Shown here piece by piece: positions 21,582-29,533 of a stretch of 29,783 nt of DNA (position 1 is its first letter; each line of letters starts with the position of its first letter). The position numbers and the translations under genes are program-made. Source of the stretch: a virus. The notes beneath the pieces are model-generated. The model was not told the origin of the DNA, did not search any database, and worked only from the letters and a program-made list of their open reading frames with translations. The stretch is from IMG/VR virus record IMGVR_UViG_3300020215_000117, positions 1 through 29,783 of that record; one strand, 5' to 3'.

Positions 21582-21585
21582 CCCA

Positions 21586-22911
21586 TTGGATCACTTCTAC
21601 GACCGTCTTCCGGGATGGTGTGACTTCGCCGATCTGTACGCCGATCGCGTGGCCGCCGCCTCTGATGGCGCCCACTTCGTCGAAGTCGGCACCTACGCCG
21701 GCAAGTCTGCGGCCTGTATGGCGGTGGAAATCGCCAACAGCGGCAAGCGGATTCGCTTCGACGCCTGCGACACCTTCGAAGGCGTAGCCCGCTCTAACTT
21801 CCACTCCGATCGAGACTTCCTCGATCAAGAGTCCCGCCGCGACGAGGACGGCTCACTCGTCACGAACACGCGCGCGAATCTCGCGCCGGTCGCTGACTTC
21901 GTCAACATCCGCGTGGGGGAATCGCTGGCCCTCGCCAAGACCTACGCCGATGCCTCCCTCGATTTCGTCTTCTTGGACGATGACCACTCGACCGGCCATG
22001 TCCTGAAAGAACTGAATGCCTGGTGGCCGAAGGTCAAGCCGGGCGGGATGCTGGCCGGTCACGACATTCAATGGCCGAGTGTCGCCAAGGCGTTGAAGCC
22101 GTGGGGCCAGATGCGCGGCGTGGCGGTCAAGACCGTCTCGGCGACGTCGTGGTGCGTGGAAAAGCCTGCGGCCACCGTCTCTTTGCGGACGCCGGCCGGG
22201 CAGCGTAAGTGCCTCGTGGCGGTCTGCTCCAACGAGCGCAGCATCTACCGGCAAACGGCCGCAAGCCTGCTCAATATCGGCTGGGGCCAGCGTGTGACGG
22301 ACGCGGCCAAGGCGCACGGCTTTACCGACGTGCAATTCACCTGGATCAGCCGGTATCTGCTGGTCAGTGATCTGCGCAACGAAGCCGTCCGCGTGGCGAA
22401 GGCGCAGGGCTGCACGCACATCCTGTTCCTCGATGCCGACATGATCTGGCCGACTGACGTGCTGTCGAAGATGCTGGCGCATCACGACAAGGGCATCGTC
22501 TCGGGCCTCTACTTCCTGAAGACGTGGCCGCACTGGCCGGTTGCCTTGACGCGCGAGCGCGTGAACCCGACGACCTTGCAGGTCGATTACGACTACGACA
22601 AGACCGTCCATCTCGGGACGACCCTGATGCCGGAATCGCTGGTTGGGATGGGCTGCACGATCGTCCCGATGTCGGTGTTCGACGCCATGCCGGCGCCGTG
22701 GTTTGAGTACGCCGAAGATGGCAACGGCGCGTGGACGATTACTGAGGATGTGTCCTTCTGCCAAAAGGCGCTGGCGCTCGGCTGCCCGATCTTCATCGAT
22801 CCGACCGTGAAGTGTGGGCACGTCGGCCAGTTGGCGATTGCGGAGCCGTGGTACGAGCGCTCGCTGTACGAGATGGCGATGCTCAACGAACAACAGGCGG
22901 TGCCGGCATGA
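21586..22911 (+). CDS. Fusion of SAM methyltransferase and glycosyltransferase
   Basis: A 441-residue protein. Residues 1-200 form a class I SAM-dependent methyltransferase (Methyltransf_24 type) with motif I FVEVGTYAGKSAACM (31-45) and LDFVFLDDDHSTGHVLKELN with the PGGMLAGHD turn (125-160). Residues about 208-430 look like a GT-A-type glycosyltransferase: LVAVCSNERSIYRQTAASLL, then HILFLDADMIWPTDVL with the DxD metal site at 283-285, and later WTITEDVSFCQKALALGCPI. It would modify a sugar or a surface glycan. The start is TTG 21586 with no good ribosome site. A longer frame upstream is not open. The gene lies between terminase and portal, an unusual place. Confidence 0.8.
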   Translation: MDHFYDRLPGWCDFADLYADRVAAASDGAHFVEVGTYAGKSAACMAVEIANSGKRIRFDACDTFEGVARSNFHSDRDFLDQESRRDEDGSLVTNTRANLAPVADFVNIRVGESLALAKTYADASLDFVFLDDDHSTGHVLKELNAWWPKVKPGGMLAGHDIQWPSVAKALKPWGQMRGVAVKTVSATSWCVEKPAATVSLRTPAGQRKCLVAVCSNERSIYRQTAASLLNIGWGQRVTDAAKAHGFTDVQFTWISRYLLVSDLRNEAVRVAKAQGCTHILFLDADMIWPTDVLSKMLAHHDKGIVSGLYFLKTWPHWPVALTRERVNPTTLQVDYDYDKTVHLGTTLMPESLVGMGCTIVPMSVFDAMPAPWFEYAEDGNGAWTITEDVSFCQKALALGCPIFIDPTVKCGHVGQLAIAEPWYERSLYEMAMLNEQQAVPA

Positions 22912-24170
22912 ACTGGCGCAGCTGGTTCGGGTTGGGAAAGCGCGAATCGCGCGCCACGCTGGCCGAGCGGGACTTTTGGCTCCGGGATGCATGGACGAAT
23001 GCCGTGGCCTCCGGGGTGACCGTGACGCCGGAGACGGCCATGCAGGTACCGGACGTCTTTGCGTGCGTCTCGGTGCTCGCGGAAGACGTGGGTCGCTGTC
23101 CGCTCAAGCTCCGGGTAAAGACAAACAACGGTGAATGGGAAGACGCGACGAGTCATCCGCTGTGGGAAATCCTGCACGACCTGCCGAACCCGGAGACGAC
23201 GGCTGCGGAGTTTCGCGATTCACTGATGCGCGACTTGCTGCGGCACGAAAAGGCGTTCGCCGAAATCGTCCGCAAGCCGAACGGTGAAGTGAAGGCGCTG
23301 TGGCGCCTAGATCCCGAACGCATGACCGTGTCGCGCGATGCCATGAATGTCAAGCGATACAGCTATCGCATGGACGCCGGCAAGCCTATCGAATGGACCT
23401 TTGACCCGGATCGGCCGCCACTGCTCGAGCTGCGCCATCCCTCACCGATTCATCGCTGCCGGGATTTGATCGGCTTGGCGATCGCGCTCGACATGTACGC
23501 GAGCAAGTTCTTTGCGAACGGCGTTCGGATGTCGGGCATCCTGCATGTGCCGCCGCAGAAGCCTGAAGGGCGACAGGCGATTCGGGAAACACTCGAGGCG
23601 ATGCACGGCGGCGTAAAAAACGCGCACAAGTTTGGCATCTTCGAGGGCGACACAAAATTCACGCCGCTGTCGACCACCAACGACGAAGCGCAATTCAACG
23701 AGACGCGCAAGCAGATCCGCACGATGATTGCCGGCTCGTTTCGTATGCCTCCTCACAAGATCGGGGATCTTGAGCGCGCGACGTTCAGCAACATCGAAGC
23801 GCAGGATCGCGACTACGTCAATAGCGGTCTCGATCGGTTTTTGGTGTTGCTGGAGCAGGCATACCGACGAGACGTGCTAACGACTCGTCAGTATCCGCGC
23901 TATCAAGCGATCTTCGACCGAGAGGCATTGATTCAATCTGACTTGCAGTCGCGTATGGAGGCGCTCGCCTCAGGACGGCAGAACGGCATTTATTCGGCGA
24001 ATGACGTGCGGCGGAAGCTGCACGAGAACCCGATCCCGGCCGCCGAGGGCGGCAATCAGTACCACATGAACGGGAACATGATCCCGCTGACGGGCGCCAC
24101 AGACAAGGCACCCGCGCAGCCGTTCGGTCAACCAGCGGCGGACGATGACGTCGCAGATCAGGTGATGTGA
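22908..24170 (+). CDS. HK97-type portal protein
   Basis: A 420-residue portal protein, forming the ring for DNA entry at one capsid vertex. Recognised from TPETAMQVPDVFACVSVLAE, then DVGRCPLKLRVK, HPLWEILHDLPNPETTAAEF and the core GSFRMPPHKIGDLERATFSN with IEAQDRDYVNSGL. The tail NGIYSANDVRRKLHENPIPA and AEGGNQYHMNGNMIPL is also typical. The ATG overlaps the previous stop, and its own stop overlaps the protease start. Confidence 0.95.
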   Translation: MNWRSWFGLGKRESRATLAERDFWLRDAWTNAVASGVTVTPETAMQVPDVFACVSVLAEDVGRCPLKLRVKTNNGEWEDATSHPLWEILHDLPNPETTAAEFRDSLMRDLLRHEKAFAEIVRKPNGEVKALWRLDPERMTVSRDAMNVKRYSYRMDAGKPIEWTFDPDRPPLLELRHPSPIHRCRDLIGLAIALDMYASKFFANGVRMSGILHVPPQKPEGRQAIRETLEAMHGGVKNAHKFGIFEGDTKFTPLSTTNDEAQFNETRKQIRTMIAGSFRMPPHKIGDLERATFSNIEAQDRDYVNSGLDRFLVLLEQAYRRDVLTTRQYPRYQAIFDREALIQSDLQSRMEALASGRQNGIYSANDVRRKLHENPIPAAEGGNQYHMNGNMIPLTGATDKAPAQPFGQPAADDDVADQVM

Positions 24171-24763
24171 TGGCTGAACAGGAACGACGCGCCCTTTCGA
24201 TGCCCGTAGAAGTCCGACGCGAGGACGACAAGCCGCGCCTGTCGGGCTATGCGGCGGTCTTTGGCGATGTGACGGAGATCGCGGGTCTGTTCAAGGAACG
24301 GATCGCGCCTGGCGCGTTTGCCGATGCGGCGAAGCGTGACGACGTGCGGGCGCTGTTCAACCACGACGCCAACTTTGTGATCGGGCGGACGGCGGCGGGC
24401 ACCCTGCGTCTGGTGGAAGACGAGCGAGGGCTTCGCTATGACGTCGATCCGCCCGATACGCAATGGGCGCGCGACCTGATGGTCAGCGTCCAGCGCGGTG
24501 ACGTCAATCAGTCGTCCTTCGCGTTTGAAGTGACCGAGGAAGAGTGGGATTACGGCACGCGCGGGGAGATGCCGCTACGCACGATCAAGGCTGTCAAGCT
24601 CTATGACGTGTCGCCGGTGACGTACCCAGCATATGCGTCGACGACGGTATCAGCACGGAGCCGAGAGGCCGCGGCGCTGAGCGAAATTGCTGACACCGAA
24701 TGGCGGACGCAGATCGAATTGTCGAGGGAACGATGCAGGTTAGCGGACGCAGCGAGCCGGTAA
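24170..24763 (+). CDS. HK97-type prohead protease
   Basis: A 197-residue serine protease that matures the capsid. Recognised from LSGYAAVFGDVTEIAGLFKE, then RIAPGAFADAA, ALFNHDANFVIGRTAAGTL with the catalytic H65, and VQRGDVNQSSFAFEV with the nucleophile S115 or S116. LYDVSPVTYPAYASTTVSAR is the typical end. It lies between portal and capsid, as usual. ATG 24170 is preferred over GTG 24167. The 3' end overlaps the Com-like gene by 31 bases. Confidence 0.95.
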   Translation: MAEQERRALSMPVEVRREDDKPRLSGYAAVFGDVTEIAGLFKERIAPGAFADAAKRDDVRALFNHDANFVIGRTAAGTLRLVEDERGLRYDVDPPDTQWARDLMVSVQRGDVNQSSFAFEVTEEEWDYGTRGEMPLRTIKAVKLYDVSPVTYPAYASTTVSARSREAAALSEIADTEWRTQIELSRERCRLADAASR

Positions 24764-24933
24764 CCGATCGTGTGACCGATCGACGATGGGAAGAGGTTCG
24801 ATGCCGCACCTGTAAGCGGTTGCTGTGCAAGACCACGGTGAGCAGCCCCTTACGCGGCGCCGAGGCGATCGAAATCAAGTGTGCGAAATGTGACGCACTG
24901 AACTACCTGATGGGCCGCCCCGAAGGCAGCTAG
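24733..24933 (+). CDS. Com-like zinc-finger protein
   Basis: A 66-residue protein with GAGGGAACG before the ATG, starting within the 3' end of the protease gene. The pattern RCRTCKRLLCKTTVSSPLRG, then AEAIEIKCAKCDALNYL has C24, C27, C50 and C53, and matches the Com family (phage Mu Com, a zinc-finger activator of mom translation). Com-like genes are usually beside a DNA- or RNA-modifying gene; here it is beside the capsid gene. It may control translation of the capsid gene. Confidence 0.72.
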   Translation: MQVSGRSEPVTDRVTDRRWEEVRCRTCKRLLCKTTVSSPLRGAEAIEIKCAKCDALNYLMGRPEGS

Positions 24934-24946
24934 TCAGACCGGAAGT

Positions 24947-25015
24947 CGGCCCAAGAGGCCGCATTCAGAGGCTCCGCGCGACAAGCCCCAACGCGCACGC
25001 CGGGGACATCCCGGC
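24947..25015 (+). promoter_or_regulatory. Two hairpins in the capsid gene leader
   Basis: CGGCC-CAAGA-GGCCG (24947-24961) and GCCGGG-GACAT-CCCGGC (24999-25015) are perfect hairpins. The second ends directly before the capsid ribosome site AGGAG (25016-25020). They may stabilise the capsid mRNA, mark a cleavage site, or bind the Com-like protein. No promoter is seen here. Confidence 0.5.
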
Positions 25016-25027
25016 AGGAGCAGTCCA

Positions 25028-26185
25028 ATGACACTCAGCGAACAGCGCGCCAAGATCGTGGCCGACTGGCGCGCCATGCTTGACGCGGCAGACGCGGAGA
25101 AGCGCGCCCTTTCACCGGAAGAACTCGAGAAGTCCCGCAAGATGGAAGCGGACATCGACGCCCTCAAGGCGACGATCGACGCCCGCGCCAAGGCCGACGC
25201 GGCCGATCGCGCGATCGTGCCCGACTCCCAGCGCGCGGTCGAAACCGCAGACAAGAAGGACAACGCCGAAGGCTATCGTCAGGCGTTCTGGCAGGCGATG
25301 CGCTCGGGCGTCGTCGGCGCCGAACTGCGCGATCACAAGGTCGGCACCGATTCGCTCGGTGGATACCTGGTGCCCGATGAGTTCCGCAAGGAACTGATCG
25401 TCGCGCTCGAGGAAGAGAACGTCATCCGCGGTCTGGCGACGGTGTTCACGACCACGTCGGGCGTGATGACCATCCCGGTCAACAGCGCGCACGGCTCGGC
25501 CTCGTGGAAGTCCGAAGAGAGCGCGTATTCAACGAGCGACGAAACCTTCGCCGAAGTCACGCTGAACGCCTACAAGGGCACGGCGCTGATCAAGGTGTCG
25601 GAGGAGTTGCTGAACGACTCGGCCTTCCCGGTGGAGTCGTTCATCGCTAGCGAGTTCGGCCGCCGCTTCGGCAAGCTCGAAGAGGAAGCCTTCATCTCGG
25701 GCGATGGCTCGGGCAAACCGACCGGCATCTTCAACGGCTCGGCGGTGGGCGCGACCGCGTCGGCGACCAACGCCATCACGGCCGACGAGATCATGGACGT
25801 CTATCACTCGCTGAAGCGTCCGTACCGCAGCAACGCCGTGTGGATCATGAAGGACTCCACGGTCAAGATGCTGCGCAAGCTCGTCACCGGCGTCTCCGGC
25901 GACAAGACCTATCTCTGGCAGCCCGGCCTTCAGGCCGGCGAACCGGACAAGCTGCTCGGTCGGCCCGTCGTGGTGTCCGAGTTCGCGCCGGCGGCGACCA
26001 CGGGCCTCAAGCCGGTCGTCTTCGGTGATCCCCGCTACTACTACATCGGCGATCGCCAGGCGATGTCGATGCAGCGCTTGAACGAGCTCTACGCGGCCAA
26101 CGGCCACGTCGGCTTCCGGCAGTTCCGCCGCACGGACGGCAAGCTGTCGCTGGCTGAGGCGGTCAAGCACCTGGTGATGGCGTAA
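25028..26185 (+). CDS. HK97-fold major capsid protein
   Basis: A 385-residue shell protein. Residues 1-75 are a charged coiled coil (DAADAEKRALSPEELEKSRK and following), the delta/scaffold domain removed by the protease. The HK97 fold starts near 105 (GTDSLGGYLVPDEFRKELIV) and includes NVIRGLATVFTTTSGVMTIP, YKGTALIKVSEELLNDSAFP, EEEAFISGDGSGKPTGIFNG and VVSEFAPAATTGLKPVVFGD, with the closing YYYIGDRQAMSMQRLNELYA. It has a strong AGGAG site and a hairpin leader. The next gene overlaps its stop (TAATG). Confidence 0.96.
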   Translation: MTLSEQRAKIVADWRAMLDAADAEKRALSPEELEKSRKMEADIDALKATIDARAKADAADRAIVPDSQRAVETADKKDNAEGYRQAFWQAMRSGVVGAELRDHKVGTDSLGGYLVPDEFRKELIVALEEENVIRGLATVFTTTSGVMTIPVNSAHGSASWKSEESAYSTSDETFAEVTLNAYKGTALIKVSEELLNDSAFPVESFIASEFGRRFGKLEEEAFISGDGSGKPTGIFNGSAVGATASATNAITADEIMDVYHSLKRPYRSNAVWIMKDSTVKMLRKLVTGVSGDKTYLWQPGLQAGEPDKLLGRPVVVSEFAPAATTGLKPVVFGDPRYYYIGDRQAMSMQRLNELYAANGHVGFRQFRRTDGKLSLAEAVKHLVMA

Positions 26186-26616
26186 TGGCTCGCAACTTCC
26201 TGAGCCGTCAGAAGCTCATCAAGCTGAAGGACCATTCGGCGGCGGCGACGACGGATGTCACGTCCGACATCATCGACACCGCCGGCTACGAGGGCGTGGT
26301 CTTCTTCACGTCCTTCGGCACGGCGAACGCGACCAACACGATCAAGGTCCAGCAGAACACGTCCAACCAGACGACCGGGATGGCGGATCTGACGGGCACC
26401 TCGGTCGCCTCGGGCGCGAGCGACGAAGACGTGATCGTCGAGGTCCACCAGCCGCAGGAACGCTACCTGCAAGTGGTGGCCGCGCGCGGCGCGTCCTCCA
26501 CGCTCGAATCGATCTGGGCCTGCCTCTACAACGGCACGCCGGGTGCGGCTGGCAACAGCGTCAGCGGCACGCAGATCGCGGAAGTCCACGCATCACCGGC
26601 AGAAGGCACGGCCTAG
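26185..26616 (+). CDS. Probable head decoration or structural protein
   Basis: A 143-residue protein overlapping the capsid stop by one base. The start RNFLSRQKLIKLKDHSAAAT, then TDVTSDIIDTAGYEGVVFFT and SFGTAN with YLQVVAARGASSTLESIWAC fits a family often found directly after the capsid gene in phages, without a firm role. It is rich in beta-strand-forming residues, threonine and serine. Decoration of the capsid is the likely role, from position. Confidence 0.65.
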   Translation: MARNFLSRQKLIKLKDHSAAATTDVTSDIIDTAGYEGVVFFTSFGTANATNTIKVQQNTSNQTTGMADLTGTSVASGASDEDVIVEVHQPQERYLQVVAARGASSTLESIWACLYNGTPGAAGNSVSGTQIAEVHASPAEGTA

Positions 26617-26618
26617 TG

Positions 26619-26831
26619 ATGCGTCTGCGCCTCCTCACGTCGATTGTCAGTCCCGATGGGTCATGGGACGAGGGCGACGTGTATCTCTGTCACGACGAGG
26701 TCACGGCCCGGCGCTTAATCGCGTCGGGTCAGGCCGTGCCGTACGAGGTGGGAGGCGTCGAGTTGGCCGTGGGGGAGCCTGGTCCCGAGCGGTCTGTCAA
26801 ACCTCGGGGCCGGAGGCGCACGCATGTTTGA
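26619..26831 (+). CDS. Small hypothetical protein of the head module
   Basis: A 70-residue protein between the decoration-like and connector genes. It begins MRLRLLTSIVSPDGSWDEGD with VYLCHDEVTARRLIASGQAV, a small beta-helix-like start shared with several short phage head genes, and ends in a basic tail (VKPRGRRRTHV). GTG 26616 overlapping the previous stop is an alternative start. It overlaps the next gene by eight bases. Confidence 0.6.
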   Translation: MRLRLLTSIVSPDGSWDEGDVYLCHDEVTARRLIASGQAVPYEVGGVELAVGEPGPERSVKPRGRRRTHV

Positions 26832-27432
26832 CGCCTCCGGTCACCCGATTCACTTCTCACTCGTCCGCACGACGGATGCCGCGGCCGAACCGATTTCGAC
26901 GGCTGACATGAAGCTCGCGTTGCGGGTTGATGTCAGCACGGAAGACGCGCTGATTGACAGCTACGTCAAAGCGGCGCGTCAGAAGGTGGAGATCGATACC
27001 CGGCGGGCGCTGATCAACCAGACGTGGACCTTGACGCTCGACAAGGCACCGTCGAATCGGGCGCCAATCTGGTTGCCGATCGCGCCGGTGTCGGCCGTGA
27101 CGAGCATCAAGAGTTTCAGCGTGGCCGACGTGGAATCAACGGTCGCGTCCACGGTCTATCGATTGGATACGGCCAGCCTGCCGGCGCGAATCGTGTTGAA
27201 GGATGGCCAGTCGTGGCCCTCGGATCTGCGTCCGGAAAACGCCCTGCAAGTGACCTTCACGGCGGGGTATGGCGCGGCCGGGTCGAACGTCACCGACGTC
27301 GGGCTGATTCAGGCGGTGCGGTTGCTGACGACTTACTGGTACGAGCAGCGCATCCCGGTTGGTGAGGCGATGGCGGAATTGCCGTTGGCCTACTGGTCCT
27401 TGATCAATCCGCTGGTGGTGCCATGCCTGTAA
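26824..27432 (+). CDS. Head-tail connector (gp6/phiE125 gp8-like)
   Basis: A 202-residue head-completion protein. STADMKLALRVDVSTEDALI, then DSYVKAARQKVEIDTRRALI and NQTWTLTLDKAP, with LPIAPVSAVTSIKSFSVADV and LQVTFTAGYGAAGSNVTDVG are typical of the gp6 family, followed by the helix IQAVRLLTTYWYEQR. It binds below the portal. Its end overlaps the next gene by ten bases. Confidence 0.88.
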   Translation: MFDASGHPIHFSLVRTTDAAAEPISTADMKLALRVDVSTEDALIDSYVKAARQKVEIDTRRALINQTWTLTLDKAPSNRAPIWLPIAPVSAVTSIKSFSVADVESTVASTVYRLDTASLPARIVLKDGQSWPSDLRPENALQVTFTAGYGAAGSNVTDVGLIQAVRLLTTYWYEQRIPVGEAMAELPLAYWSLINPLVVPCL

Positions 27433-27764
27433 TGGACGCCAGCGACCTGCTTGATCGCGTGGCGATTCAGCAGACCACGACGGTGGCGGATACCCAAGGC
27501 GGTCGGTCGTCTTCGCCGAGCACGTTAGCGACGGTGTGGGCGAATGTCCGCGCCTCACGTGCCTCGGAACAGCAGCAGGCCCAAGCGATCGGCTCGCATG
27601 TCGATTACACCGTGACGATCCGGTATCGGGCGGATGTGACACCGGCGATGACGCTGTCGTGGACGCCGTATACGGGGTCAGCGCGGACGTTGCAGATCGT
27701 GGGCGTGCATCCGGTGGATGGGCGGCGCGAGTTTCTGGCGCTGACGTGCCAGGAGGTCCGGTAA
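27423..27764 (+). CDS. Head closure protein (SPP1 gp16-like)
   Basis: A 113-residue protein of the head-tail adaptor family. LLDRVAIQQTTTVADTQGGR, then SPSTLATVWANVRASRASEQ and VDYTVTIRYRADVTPAMTLS with RTLQIVGVHPVDGRREFLAL fit the family in length and order. It plugs the connector once DNA is packaged. Confidence 0.88.
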   Translation: MPVMDASDLLDRVAIQQTTTVADTQGGRSSSPSTLATVWANVRASRASEQQQAQAIGSHVDYTVTIRYRADVTPAMTLSWTPYTGSARTLQIVGVHPVDGRREFLALTCQEVR

Positions 27765-28181
27765 GTGGCCTACCTCGCCCTCGGCCCGGTGTCGGTGGCG
27801 GTGTATGCCGCCTTGAACGTCGCGGGACTGACGGCCTTGGTGGGCTCGCGGATCTACGACGACGTGCCGCGGAATCCGACGTTTCCGTTCGTCTGGTACG
27901 AGGTGCGCGAGCGGGATCAGCGCGGCTTCGGGACGGGCGGGTTTCCTGAAATCGAACTGCGCGTGCATGTGTTCTCGAACTACGAGGGCACGAAGGAAGC
28001 GCAATCGATCGGCCAGAAGGTAATCGAGTTGTTGCGCGATCAGGCGTTGTCGATCACCGGCTACACGCAGGCGGGGCTGGTGTTCTACGACGAGACGCAA
28101 TTGCTGAGCGATCAGGTGATTGCCGGCGTGAAGGTGCGGGAGCTGGTGGCGTTCTTTCGGATCTACGCGAGCGAAGCATGA
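27765..28181 (+). CDS. Tail terminator (DUF3168)
   Basis: A 138-residue tail completion protein. VSVAVYAALNVAGLTALVGS, then RIYDDVPRNPTFPFVWYEV, ELRVHVFSNYEGTKEAQSIG and the closing VKVRELVAFFRIYASEA match DUF3168. The start is GTG directly after the previous stop. It forms the ring between tail tube and head. Confidence 0.9.
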   Translation: MAYLALGPVSVAVYAALNVAGLTALVGSRIYDDVPRNPTFPFVWYEVRERDQRGFGTGGFPEIELRVHVFSNYEGTKEAQSIGQKVIELLRDQALSITGYTQAGLVFYDETQLLSDQVIAGVKVRELVAFFRIYASEA

Positions 28182-28354
28182 GCGAGACATCCGTGATCGT
28201 GAATCCGCAAGGCAAGCCGCTTCGCACGAAGCCGACGTCGACCTGTCCGCAGTGCGGCAAGGGCGAGGAATGCAAGCGTTCGGCGCAGACCTTCGGCGGT
28301 GAGCGCTGGCACTGCATCAACTGTGGGTATGACTACCCGGAAGGCGAGCCGTAA
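28178..28354 (+). CDS. Small zinc-ribbon protein in the tail module
   Basis: A 58-residue protein with a zinc ribbon: CPQC at 23-26 and CINC at 46-49. The ATG overlaps the tail terminator stop, and the stop is directly followed by the next start. Its place between tail terminator and tail tube is uncommon. The role is unknown. Confidence 0.65.
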   Translation: MSETSVIVNPQGKPLRTKPTSTCPQCGKGEECKRSAQTFGGERWHCINCGYDYPEGEP

Positions 28355-29080
28355 ATGCCGAAGTATGGATCGTCGTCGATCTTCTACTTAGTCGGAGGTC
28401 GAAGTCTGCTCGGTGCCAAACCGAAGACGCTGAGCTACAAGATCACCGCCAAACACGAAGAGGCCACGGGACTCGGCGACACGGTGATGCTGTCGCTGCC
28501 GACCGGAATTTCGTCGGTGATGCTCGAGCAGGGCGGCGCGTTCTTCGATACCACGTCACTGCACGACGTGTTGCGTGATGTCGCCGACTCCGTGCAGGAA
28601 ACGGCCGATGTGGTCTGCGCGGGCTTTGGTGGCGACACGCTCGGTCAGCCGTTCGTCGGCTTCGAAGGCGTCTACAAAGCGGAATACGACGTCCTCGCAC
28701 AGATCGGCAATCTGACGAAGGCGAACACCAAATACATCTTCAACGGCGCGATCGATGACGGCGTGATCCTGCATCCGCTGGCGGCGCGCACCGTCGACAC
28801 CACAGGCACCGGCGTTGACAACACGGCTTCCAGTGCCAATGGCGGCGCGGCCTACTTGCAAGTGACGGCATTCAGCGGCCTAACCAGCGCCGTGATCACC
28901 GTTGAGCATTCATCCGATGGGTCGACGTGGGCGACCAAAGGCACGTTTACCACCGTCACGGCGGGTCCGACAGCTGAGCGGATCGCGCTGGCAGGGACCA
29001 TCAACCGACATACCCGCTACGTGCTGGATGTGACCGGGACCGGCAGCATCACGTTGTTCGTGGGATTGGCGCGCAACTAA
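28355..29080 (+). CDS. Tail-tube-like protein with extra C-terminal domain
   Basis: A 241-residue structural protein. Residues 1-132 resemble the next gene's product: YGSSSI at the start, GDTVMLSLPTGISSVMLEQG with GAFFDTTS, and YDVLAQIGNLTKANTKYIF. These are major tail tube protein features. Residues about 150-241 form an added beta-rich domain (AYLQVTAFSGLTSAVITVEH, then SSDGSTWATKGTFTTV and RYVLDVTGTGSITLFVGLAR), of the kind that decorates phage tails. It is either the main tube protein or a minor paralogue. Confidence 0.75.
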   Translation: MPKYGSSSIFYLVGGRSLLGAKPKTLSYKITAKHEEATGLGDTVMLSLPTGISSVMLEQGGAFFDTTSLHDVLRDVADSVQETADVVCAGFGGDTLGQPFVGFEGVYKAEYDVLAQIGNLTKANTKYIFNGAIDDGVILHPLAARTVDTTGTGVDNTASSANGGAAYLQVTAFSGLTSAVITVEHSSDGSTWATKGTFTTVTAGPTAERIALAGTINRHTRYVLDVTGTGSITLFVGLARN

Positions 29081-29107
29081 CAGTTCGATTCGAGGGAGTA
29101 ACTCACT

Positions 29108-29530
29108 ATGCCTGGAAAGTACGGAAGCAACAGCGTGACGGCCGCGTATGACGACGCGCAGAGCGGCACGGCGCGCACCATCACCAGTCTGCTGGTGTCC
29201 ATCGGCGGCGTGAAGATCGTCGCCAAGAGCCAAACCACGACGGCCTACGGCGACACGGTGGAGAAGCAGTTGCCGACCGGCGTCAAGGAACTGCCCGACA
29301 TCGACATCGAAGGCTGGTGGGATACCACGTCGACCACGGGATCGCACGCGGTCTTCGGATCGCCGGATACCGATCCGAACGGCGGCACGCGGACGCTCAC
29401 GCTGGTCTTTGGTGACTCGAAGACCTGGACGTCGGAAGGCTACCTGAAAGAGTACGAAGTGCTCGCGCAGGTCGGCAATCTGACGAAGTTCAAGGCGAAG
29501 TGCTCGCAGGTGTCGGGCGCCTGGTCGTAA
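29108..29530 (+). CDS. Major tail tube protein
   Basis: A 140-residue protein with GAGGGAG before the ATG. GKYGSNSVTAAYDDAQSGTA, then YGDTVEKQLPTGVKELPDID with IEGWWDTTS, LTLVFGDSKTWTSEGYLKEY and EVLAQVGNLTKFKAKCSQVS fit a tail tube protein. It is a paralogue of the gene before it, without the extra C-terminal domain. The gene before the tail chaperone is usually the main tube protein. Confidence 0.8.
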   Translation: MPGKYGSNSVTAAYDDAQSGTARTITSLLVSIGGVKIVAKSQTTTAYGDTVEKQLPTGVKELPDIDIEGWWDTTSTTGSHAVFGSPDTDPNGGTRTLTLVFGDSKTWTSEGYLKEYEVLAQVGNLTKFKAKCSQVSGAWS

Positions 29531-29533
29531 CGG

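Noticed and set aside
21853-22992. A 379-residue minus-strand frame opposite the MTase-GT gene
   Set aside because: Histidine- and arginine-rich antisense shadow with no domain; the plus frame has clear enzyme motifs.
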